DNA of 64,000 nucleotides from Anthopleura xanthogrammica (Eukaryota; Cnidaria; Anthozoa; Actiniaria; Actiniidae): NCBI GenBank assembly GCA_964019055.1, contig OZ025222.1, positions 3,179,746 to 3,243,745 of the forward strand, read 5' to 3'. Shown piece by piece: positions 57,201 to 64,000 of this stretch (position 1 is its first letter; each line of letters starts with the position of its first letter). The notes under the pieces were generated by a model. It saw only the letters and a program-made list of their open reading frames with translations, ran no database searches and was not told where the DNA came from. The position numbers and the translations under genes were made by a program.

Positions 57201-57903
57201 TGCGATCAAGGTATCGCATACTAAAAGAAAACAATAGCATATAGATTAAAATCCTTGATATACGTAAAGATAAGAGAAGAAAAGGGAAGGTAAGGGAAGT
57301 GAAAGGAAGAGAAGAGAAGAGAAGAGAAGAGAAGAGAAGAGAAGAGAAGAGAAGAGAAGAGAGGAGAAGAGAAGAGAAGAGAAGAGAAGAGAAGAGAAGA
57401 GAAGAAAAGAGAAGACAAGACAAGACAATAGAAGACAAGAGATCAAAAGAAAAGGAGAAATTGCACGCAAATCTATCAAATAAATTTTTACGACCTGCCA
57501 ACGAAAATATTCAATATTTTGTCATTTTTTCCAGGGTTTTTAATTGTTTCATTATTTAAATAAATACTCGTGTCTTTTTCTTTTTTTCTATTTCTGTACC
57601 TACCTTGAGTTATTGATTCTGTTTTTTCTTCCTCAACTGAAACTGAGTTGGAAAAAAAATCATTATTATTATTATTATCATTGATATTTGATAATAGTAT
57701 TTTTTCTCATATTCACTTATTAAAATAGAAAACAATCTTAAAATGAATTGTATTTTAGATTGTTCACTTTAAAAAATGAACGTTAAATTTATGAGAAAAA
57801 AAAAGAAAGAAAAAAAAAGAAAAAGAAATAAATAAACCAATGTACCATTTTCTTTGACTAATACGACGAGGATCGTGAACAGCACTCGTTTCCAAACTGC
57901 CAT
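47713..57903 (-). CDS. Gene D2: 565-aa secreted protein of unknown family, paralogue of D1
   Basis: Unrecognised family. Exons (minus strand): 57903-57846, 57220-57200, 56473-56447, 55818-55713, 55125-55040, 53969-53815, 52002-51841, 50587-50377, 49389-49229, 48535-48255, 48142-47713; total 1698 nt, all phases consistent. Exon sizes equal D1 except exon 9, which is 3 nt longer. Exons 1-3 are identical to D1. By eye about 85 residues differ overall: exon 4 (9 of 35), 5 (6 of 28), 8 (17 of 70), 9 (17 of 53) and 10 (about 26 of 93), but only 2-4 each in exons 6, 7 and 11. The exon 4 donor is GTGTGT where D1 has GTATGT. D2 loses the RCVAY Cys of D1 (exon 9) and gains one in exon 10 and one in exon 11. 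Confidence 0.75.
48255..48535 (-). CDS. Gene D2 exon 10
   Basis: 281 nt; variable middle [20 protein letters not shown] between conserved flanks. Confidence 0.75.
48600..48835. repeat. (ATC)n repeats, D2 intron 9
   Basis: Shorter than in D1 (about 235 bp against 715 bp); only two copies of the TATTGTCATCAACATTGATA unit. Confidence 0.9.
49229..49389 (-). CDS. Gene D2 exon 9
   Basis: 161 nt; [20 protein letters not shown], with one extra Pro codon compared with D1. Confidence 0.72.
49510..50170. repeat. CAA-rich minisatellite, D2 intron 8
   Basis: About ten units of AACAACAACAGGCAGTAACA type, about 24-30 bp each, mostly absent from D1. Confidence 0.9.
50377..50587 (-). CDS. Gene D2 exon 8
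   Basis: 211 nt; the first half is heavily changed ([17 protein letters not shown] where D1 has EGVIFMNEDVAPTVRVF), the second half nearly identical. Same GTTGGT donor. Confidence 0.65.
50653..51098. repeat. Hexamer array with a TTGTCC block, D2 intron 7
   Basis: A few TTGTCA units, then about 50 uninterrupted TTGTCC units (about 50672-50977), then about 20 TTGTCA units. D1 has only TTGTCA. Confidence 0.96.
51099..51775. repeat. ATC/ATT-type repeats, D2 intron 7
   Basis: Continuation with CATCATTATCATTATCACCA units, much longer than in D1 (about 675 bp against 200 bp). Confidence 0.92.
51841..52002 (-). CDS. Gene D2 exon 7
   Basis: 162 nt; two residue changes from D1 (NPKQLQ against NPEKLQ). 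Confidence 0.72.
52885..53175. repeat. TCGTGCTGTGTA-type minisatellite, D2 intron 6
   Basis: Shorter counterpart of 36640-37075. About 255 bp of sequence absent from unit 1 (53181-53440) follows it. Confidence 0.9.
53815..53969 (-). CDS. Gene D2 exon 6
   Basis: 155 nt; begins [19 protein letters not shown] where D1 has ALEVKKSTTEIAEVFKGAW. Confidence 0.72.
53999..54178. mobile_element. MITE family 2, D2 intron 5
   Basis: Same insertion as 37651-37826. Confidence 0.82.
54697..54815 (+). pseudogene. LINE relic (unit 2), uninterrupted
   Basis: Same relic as at 38331, without the MITE; CTACAAAT occurs once. Confidence 0.5.
55040..55125 (-). CDS. Gene D2 exon 5
   Basis: Encodes [20 protein letters not shown] and RNNFKLKA; same length as D1. 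Confidence 0.75.
55195..55587. repeat. (GGAT)n/(GAAT)n and 10-bp repeats, D2 intron 4
   Basis: Longer GGAT/GAAT array than in D1, followed by six CATGGGTAAT units. Confidence 0.9.
55713..55818 (-). CDS. Gene D2 exon 4
   Basis: Encodes [20 protein letters not shown] and a [10 protein letters not shown] end; same length as D1. Confidence 0.73.
55957..56064. mobile_element. MITE family 1, D2 intron 3
   Basis: Same insertion as 39783-39889. Confidence 0.82.
56310..56433. mobile_element. Foldback element next to D2 micro-exon 3
   Basis: Same insertion as 40136-40259. Confidence 0.82.
56447..56473 (-). CDS. Gene D2 micro-exon 3 (27 nt)
   Basis: Same sequence and splice sites as in D1. Confidence 0.68.
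56505..57043. repeat. 18-bp minisatellite, D2 intron 2
   Basis: About 30 units of the same repeat as 40334-42090. Confidence 0.95.
57200..57220 (-). CDS. Gene D2 micro-exon 2 (21 nt)
   Basis: Same sequence and splice sites as in D1. Confidence 0.65.
57285..57425. repeat. (AAGAG)n array, D2 intron 1
   Basis: Counterpart of 42315-42475. Confidence 0.92.
57846..57903 (-). CDS. Gene D2 exon 1 (signal peptide)
   Basis: ATG at 57903; same 19-residue signal sequence as D1, donor AATG/GTACAT. Confidence 0.75.
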
Positions 57904-58072
57904 GTTTGCTAGTGATGTTCCTTAAACAGACTGAAATATTGCATGTCAATAATACCAATATTAAATGCGAACGCCCAAAAATTTCGTCCTTCGTGTTGGG
58001 AGAAGTAAGCTTAGCAACACAAAGGGTACTCAATTATTTTTCTTACTTCTCTCTTGTTCTACAGCTCTCAGA

Positions 58073-58373
58073 TCCTATCTAGAATTGGTTTAAACCGTAC
58101 ATTAGTGTTCCTAAGTTCTTTTGCTCGCGCTTTATTTTCTACAGTGCGCGCTCTGTCTCTTTCCTGTTAGGTTCGTTTAGATCTGTTTATACACGTAGAT
58201 CGTATTGTTTCTCTGATTGGTCCTTATATTCGTAAAACGCAAATCGCACGCGCTTATAGTCTTTAAATAATTTGAATCGTTGTAAAACATACTTTTCGCC
58301 CTGATGATGCACTAGAAGTGCGAAAGCTCGGTATTATATTAAAAAATAGTGGAAGAAACAAACGTAAACAATA
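58073..58373 (+). mobile_element. Retroelement 3' tail inserted only in unit 2
   Basis: 301 bp absent from unit 1, flanked by AGCTCTCAGA on both sides (58063-58072, 58374-58383). Unit 1 has a single AGCTCTCAGA at 43131-43140. Near its end, 58301-58330, lies CTGATGAT + GCAC/GTGC hairpin + GAAAGCTC, the motif also found in the Penelope-like element. No coding capacity. Confidence 0.85.
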
Positions 58374-58633
58374 AGCTCTCAGAGTGTTTACAGCACAGAA
58401 GAGAGAACAAAAGGACGCCGAAACCAGCCACGGAACACTTTATATTTCAATTTAAGGATCAAGGAAATGACATCGCAGCCAGTGCAGGTGAATAATTCAG
58501 ATTCTAATTTCGTGCAGTCATTTTAATTAAATTTGACCAGTCAACCGAGGGTTTAGATTGGTCGTAGCTGACGGAACCAGCTCGAAAACATCTTAAAAAT
58601 GCGCTATATATTAATTGAGGAACTTTTGTCAAC

Positions 58634-58948
58634 AGACCTTTTTACTGATACGGCGGCCATCTTGAATTGTTGGATGCCAAGGGGGGAAACGTGCAAATAT
58701 CTATAAAGCATAGAGTGGCGATGTTTCTTTATCAAATAATGCTTTCGTGTTTCGTATTGCTCCAACTACCAGCAAATTCAATTGGTTTTTAGAAGTGCTT
58801 CTCAGTGAATAACATTAAATTATATAAAAAGACTCTCTGACAGCTGTGCATACTATGAATTTTCCAATAACTGCCCCCTCAGCATCCCATAATGTTTTAC
58901 TTAACACAATAGAATTCAAGATGGCCGCCGTATCGTTAAAAAGGTCTA
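58634..58948. mobile_element. Inverted-repeat MITE family 3 (unit 2)
   Basis: Same insertion as 43390-43710. Confidence 0.8.
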
Positions 58949-59469
58949 TTAAGGGACGGGTCATTATTTGTCGCCTGTGGGGAGGGGTGGGAAGGTTTTT
59001 GGTGGTACGGCCATCATAAAGATAAATCCACTCCCCCCTCCCCTCCCAAGAGGCATTCTCTTTTATTCATGATCCCCCCTGATTAATGGTTGCAGTATTG
59101 ATTACATTCGTTTGTATAAATTATCCCCCACTAGTTGTCTCAAAAACATGGGACCCCCCTTAAATCCTCGCCCCCCCGGATAAATGATGACCGGTCGCTA
59201 ATCGAGAAACTAATGAGAAGTACATTTGTCAATTAATTAAATCTCCATTTGATATGTTTACTGAATGACAAGCAACAGGTGTTTTCAAGAGACAAACGAG
59301 GAAAGGTATAAAATTTGATGAGAGAAACCACAGGAAGCCCAATTCAGATAAATGTGAAAGGTGAAAATAAATTTGAAAAAACTCGACCTTAGTTTCGAGG
59401 TCACATAATGTTCTCCATAACACCAATGCGTATACCTTTGTTTTCCTATATAATTAATCTATCGTATCT

Positions 59470-60189
59470 TATCTCTGGCATACATCGAATCTCCTCTCCT
59501 AGATATCTTGCTGTGCTTACATCGTATACAGTTAACACTTTGCCCGGGGGGTACTTCGGGTCGTTTCATACGGGGATGCTCCGCCCGGACTCTCGACCCC
59601 TTACTCTTTTCTATACCAAATTTCAGCAAAAAGTACCCCTTTTATATACCTTTTTGCCTGAAAAGGTACCCCTTTCATATACCTTTGAAGAAAATCTACC
59701 CCTTTTTATACCAAAACTCACAAATTTCCACCCCTTTTCTATACGTGCGGCCTGAAAAAAGTACCCCTTTCGGGCGGAGCATCCCCGTATAGTCCATTAT
59801 AGGGAGTACCCCCCCCCCCCCCGGACACTTTGTCTAAATCACGAATGTCCATCTCTTTGTTGATCTTCTCGTCTGACATGGACCATTCCACTCGCAGGTC
59901 ACAAACCATGAATTTCTGCGATCGACTGAACTTTTCTTTCTCAGATTCGTCACTGTAGTCATCGATAACAATCTTTCGTGCATTCCCTGCGTCATCATGT
60001 TGTGGGGTATTCTGCTCGCAGTCTTTGTTGAAGCCAAATTGCCTCGCTGCTTTTTCGACTGTCTCTGTTATGTCATCGAAAGAAGGACGACTAAACAATG
60101 AAACATCCCAGCATTTGGATTCATCGATTGATATTTGTGAAGAAATGTCGTCGTAAATGTCTTGAAGACTGCCAGCTCCTTCAGAACAA
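59470..60189 (-). pseudogene. Orphan exon 11 of the D family, split by MITE (unit 2)
   Basis: Same fragment as at 44235-44896, but it reads on through [17 protein letters not shown] until the complete MITE at 59543-59824 interrupts it. Its C-terminal remnant is beyond the MITE (59470-59542). Confidence 0.8.
59543..59824. mobile_element. hAT-like MITE, complete, in orphan exon
   Basis: 282 bp, flanked by ACACTTTG (59535-59542 and 59825-59832). Ends CCCGGGGGG and CCCCCCCCGG. Confidence 0.9.
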
Positions 60190-60287
60190 CTGAAAGACAG
60201 AAATGTTACGCATATGATATGCGAAAAGTCTGACTGGCTGACTCACTGCCTAACATCAATAATGATCAGTATTATTGCTTGCAGTAT

Positions 60288-61889
60288 GGCTGCTTTTAAT
60301 ATCATATCTTACCTGGTCAGTTTCATTTTACCCATATTATAATGTTTTCTTGTCTAGTATAGTCTAATAAGCTAGTCAAAAATCTATTTTAATTTTTAAT
60401 TTCTAATAAGTTTAAATTTTTCCTTTTGGTCAGATTATCTACGAATAGGTGTACGTAGAAACTGCAGAAAGGACCCAAAACAAACCTTGACAAAAATAAA
60501 AAAGATATCGATAGTTATGGCTGTGTGATAGCAGACACTTACATATACACCGCCTGAAATTTTATTTCTACAAATAAACTACAAAGGATACCGGATGTAA
60601 GGACGAAATGGTATAGGAAAAAGGCGCGTGAAAGGAAAATATATATATTTTTGCTTGACTTTTTTTTGAGTTTCTTTGAGGTAATTGGAACACTACAACT
60701 ATTTGAAAGAACGTTGTCATATAAAGATATCAAAATAGCAAATAGGAAACACAGGTAAAACGGCTCAAGCGTATCCCCTAATTAATGATTTCATTATTCG
60801 AATATTGAGTTGATTATTCACTCTGAGTTTTCATTGATAAATAGGAAAACTCCAAACTTCATATTCAATTCACAGCTAAAATTCTAAGTCAGTGGACAAC
60901 CAAGTAAACTTCACACTGGCCTTTCTGACGAGTGTTTCTACCTCGGGATGGCACTCGTTCAAGAATCAAATCATAATTCAAGAAGATAATTTATTTTGAA
61001 GTTTAATCAGAGTGAATAATCAACTCAATATTCGAATACTGGTATAATCAGTAAAGGATTCTAGAGGAGTACGCTTAAGCCATTTTCACTGTAATTAACT
61101 AATTTTTAAAGTTGATTCTAAAGCCTCCTTGATTGATGAGAATATATATATTTATATGTTTTAGTGTATACCAACAAGATAATCTCAAAAATGTCAGTCT
61201 ATACTCTTCAAAACAGTGAAATAATTAAACCTGTTTTGTAAAATAATTAATTCCTATTTTTTTATTTTTATATGACAACCTTCTTGCAATTAGGTCAGTA
61301 TCTTGAATAAGAGCACAATGTTTTTTTCTGATTTTTTTCTCTGCTTCATCCAAACCTGGAAGGAGCGAAAGCATGTAAAGATTTTTTAGGAAAAACATAG
61401 ATTTCACGTCTTTTTGAGTGTTCAACAGCCTCAGTCGTGTTTTATCAGAGAATAGAACATAGCCAATCTTAATCTTTTTGCTTTATCTAGTAGATTTTGA
61501 CAAAAAAGGGAGAAAAATCGACGAAAAATTTGTTGTTTTTGAGAGCACGCGCACACGTCCACGCCATCAAAAAATTAAAAACCAAACGACTTTGGATGCT
61601 AAAAATAGCCCAACCGGGAATTCACATGGCGCGCGCGGTATTAAGTTTCCCTCTCTTATTTATGCTCTTTTGCCATCATCTATTATTGATTTATTTAATT
61701 GGGTTATGGTTGTCAAGGAAGTTGAAAGTGTTTTTCCGGCATCAAAAATACAAGAAATTTCATGCTCAAGAAATGAGAGTCAGACTCGTTGACGAGTTAA
61801 TTGAAAAACAAACAATGGAAAGAGCTAATTGACATTTCTTTACTTACACAAACTGAAGCCTGAGGTTAGTTATTCCAAAGGAGCTTCAA
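60288..61889. other. Upstream part of unit 2, no gene recognised
   Basis: Colinear with 44997-46589 and nearly identical. No supported exon. Confidence 0.4.
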
Positions 61890-62310
61890 TCCCCTAACTC
61901 ACAGATTGAACCCTGAAACAATCTCTGGGCTGATCTAAGTCAAGGCATGGTTATCTCACAGATTGAACCCTGAAACAACTTCTGGGCTGATCTAAGTCAG
62001 GGCATGGTTAACTCACAGATCAAACCCTGAAACAATCTCTGGGCTGATCTGAGTCAGGGCATGGCTAACTCACAGATCAAACCCTGAAACAAACTCTGGT
62101 CTGATCTAAGTCAGGGCATGGTTAACTCACAGATCAAACCCTGAAACAATCTCTGGGCTGATCTAAGTCAGGGCATGGTTAACTCACAGATCAAACCCTG
62201 AAACAATCTCTGGGCTGATCTAAGTCAGGGCATGGCTAACTCACAGATTGAACCCTGAGTGAAACAATTTCTGGACTGATGTAAGTCAGGGCATGGTTAA
62301 CTCACAGAAC
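61890..62310. repeat. 57-bp minisatellite, unit 2
   Basis: Seven to eight units of GGGCATGGTTAACTCACAGA and CAAACCCTGAAACAATCTCT. Confidence 0.92.
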
Positions 62311-62611
62311 TAATCGGAAGTTGCTCAACGATTTTTTCACGCGCCAAAATTCAGTCACATTTACGACACTTTAAGTTTGGCGTTAAGTGGCATTTTTGGG
62401 ACTTAAAAGTCCTTGAAGTAACTTTAAACTGTAAATTAAAGGAGCGTATATCTGCTTAAAGGCCGCTGGCATCTCCGTGAAACATCTTTAAAGTGGCGTA
62501 AACACGGCGTCAAGTTACTTATTGAGATTGACGCCAAATAAGTGAATATTTACCGAGACGTTGTCGATGTAAATATTCATTATATTCATTGAGCCTTTAA
62601 TAGGGAAATAA

Positions 62612-63016
62612 TTGTTTTAGTATAATTTTAGACTTGAATATCAGAGAAAATACGAAATTCAGGATGAAAAGCGCGCTTTAGTATTACTTCTGCTTTGGCA
62701 AACTTTGGCAAGCCTCATAATAAACTATAGAGGGGGGAGGGGGGGGGGGGTTAGGATAAAAAACACACTTAACGGCCTCAAATCGCGCTGAAACTTCGCC
62801 ATAATACCGAATGAGGTACAAACAGTGAATGAAGCAAGTTTTATCTGCATCCTAGCCCCATACATTACCCTATAAAACATGCACAGAAAGTTTGTTTGGG
62901 CTGCCTGTGGCTCGACCAGTGAATATTGTCTCACGTACACACTATGAATCACTGGTCGCTTGACCAATCACAGCGCCTAAAAGTCTATATGATCCAAGTC
63001 TAAAATTATCCTAATT
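62612..63016. mobile_element. Inverted-repeat element
   Basis: Ends AGTATAATTTTAGACTTGAA and CCAAGTCTAAAATTATCCTA are inverted. The left end also occurs near 30969 and 48948, so this is a dispersed family. A poly-G run lies at 62733-62750. Confidence 0.65.
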
Positions 63017-63189
63017 ATTATTAGATATTATTAGAACTCATGAATAAAGAAAGCACGTATTTTCACTGATGAAAGCCAACGAACGAAGATAATGGAAAAA
63101 TCTTGTTTTTTCATGAAATATTTGTCTTTATTTGTACTGTCTCAGTTATCTTTGTATTCTCTTTGACCAAATTAATTCCTTCTATGCTT

Positions 63190-63292
63190 GTGCATATATA
63201 GAGCCACTTGAAGTTACGGAACTACTTCAGTAAAGCTCTTCGCCTCTACAGGACTATCAGAGAGTTATCAAGTACTTTATTTGTGGAACGTA
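63190..63292 (+). promoter_or_regulatory. Possible promoter and non-coding first exon
   Basis: TATATAGA at 63197, followed about 95 bp later by a strong donor GGAAC/GTAAGT at about 63288. There is no ATG-led coding frame of note between them, so it could be a 5'UTR exon of a plus-strand gene beyond the window. Weak evidence. Confidence 0.25.
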
Positions 63293-63817
63293 AGTCATTT
63301 ATTTCTATTCATTGATGACTAAAACTAACAAACGACATAGTAGCTTAACCAAATAGTTTAATACAATTTTATTCAAGCAAAATTTAATTTTTTTAATGAT
63401 TTAAAAATTTAATGATTTAATACTTGGCTGATTTTTACTCAAGAACAAGTTTAGGACTTTTTATTAAGTTATTTTAAGACGTTGATTTTGTAGAATCTAA
63501 TTAGTTTTTAAGAAGACTTCGGAGTTTATTCTTATCTGAATGATTCGACTGAAAAAAGCATTTCCTAGTGCGCCGGAATAATTCTTATGATTAAAGCCAT
63601 AAGTTTGAGGAAATGCGGCTCAAATGTTTTCAGTATTTGGACCCGGCCTAACCTGCCTCATTGAGGCTAATTACTGACTCCTACTCATTTGGATTTCGAT
63701 GTACTGACCTGATATCTATCCAGCCATTAAACAGCATCTTGGCAGATCATACTTCCAACCCTAAAACAACCTCTTGGCTGGTCAAAGTCAGGGTGCGGCT
63801 AACTACAGATCGAGATT

Positions 63818-63984
63818 TGATTTAGCGTGTTAGGTTTCGTGGAGAGAGAAAACGAATTCAGATACAAACTCTCGAATCAAGGGAGAGACCTAACAAACTC
63901 TGCTGACACGTGATGCCCAGGAATCGAACCCAGGACCCCAGACGTGAGGCGAGTGCCCTACTGCTACTTTCACCTTGATTCCCT
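63818..63984 (-). mobile_element. tRNA-derived SINE, second copy
   Basis: Minus strand starts GGGAATCAAGGTGAAAGTAG, A-box-like AGCAGTAGGGC, B box GGTTCGATTCC, then the same body as 24466-24626 (GAGAGACCTAACAAACTC in plus text). More complete tRNA-like head. Confidence 0.75.
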
Positions 63985-64000
63985 TGCTTCATTAAAGCAA

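Larger units (their letters stand above)
47585..62300. repeat. Tandem segmental duplication, unit 2
   Basis: Direct repeat of 32020-46815. Carries gene D2, orphan exon 11 and the same intronic elements. Confidence 0.92.

Noticed and set aside
58301..58330. Calling this a functional hammerhead ribozyme
   Set aside because: The CUGAUGA and GAAA parts match, but an extra base precedes stem II and stems I and III are not clear, so activity cannot be claimed from sequence.

Overview
The window looks like nuclear DNA of an anthozoan cnidarian, most likely a stony coral or a close relative. This rests on small intron-rich genes for secreted PAN/EGF/SUEL-lectin proteins, spliceosomal GT-AG introns, and a very high load of foldback MITEs, Penelope-like and LINE relics, tRNA-derived SINEs and simple-sequence arrays. 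Species cannot be read from the sequence. There is no bacterial, organellar or CRISPR-like content. All five supported cellular genes lie on the minus strand, and their exon boundaries were read by hand from splice signals and codon phase.

Region 1 (about 2.3-31 kb) holds three members of a secreted lectin family. Gene A (2.77-5.15 kb, 5' end incomplete) encodes PAN/apple, calcium-binding EGF and SUEL (rhamnose/galactose-binding lectin) domains. Genes B (13.37-17.29 kb) and C (26.18-30.50 kb) each have a signal-peptide exon, a PAN-like exon, an EGF exon, an EGF-CA exon and a terminal SUEL exon. All phases join cleanly to predict 282 and 281 residues. B and C sit in duplicated segments that have since gained different insertions. 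Between and around the genes are a minisatellite grown inside a palindromic element (8.0-9.6 kb), a 1.2 kb inverted-repeat element (10.7-11.9 kb), and a 2 kb palindromic Penelope-like insertion carrying two copies of a GIY-YIG endonuclease domain (19.9-21.9 kb).

Region 2 (about 32.0-62.3 kb) is a tandem duplication of a roughly 15 kb unit. Each unit carries an 11-exon gene for a secreted protein that I do not recognise (D1, 32146-42971, 564 aa; D2, 47713-57903, 565 aa). Both reading frames are intact across all exons, including two adjacent micro-exons of 21 and 27 nt. The introns are full of short tandem repeats (TTGTCA hexamers, ATC repeats, CAA repeats, an 18-bp minisatellite, AAGAG pentamers). 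Flanking and many intronic segments are nearly identical between units, but exons 4, 5, 8, 9 and 10 differ heavily and mostly at amino-acid-changing positions. Each unit also carries an orphan copy of the last exon broken by a 0.28 kb MITE. Since the duplication, unit 1 gained one 295-bp hAT-like MITE and unit 2 gained a 301-bp retroelement tail; in both cases the other unit shows the empty site.

The ends of the window (1-2.3 kb and 62.3-64 kb) hold only repeats, a tRNA-derived SINE and a weak candidate promoter/first exon. The most interesting points are the D1/D2 pair with exon-concentrated divergence, and a hairpin motif with covarying stems at the ends of three different retroelement tails.
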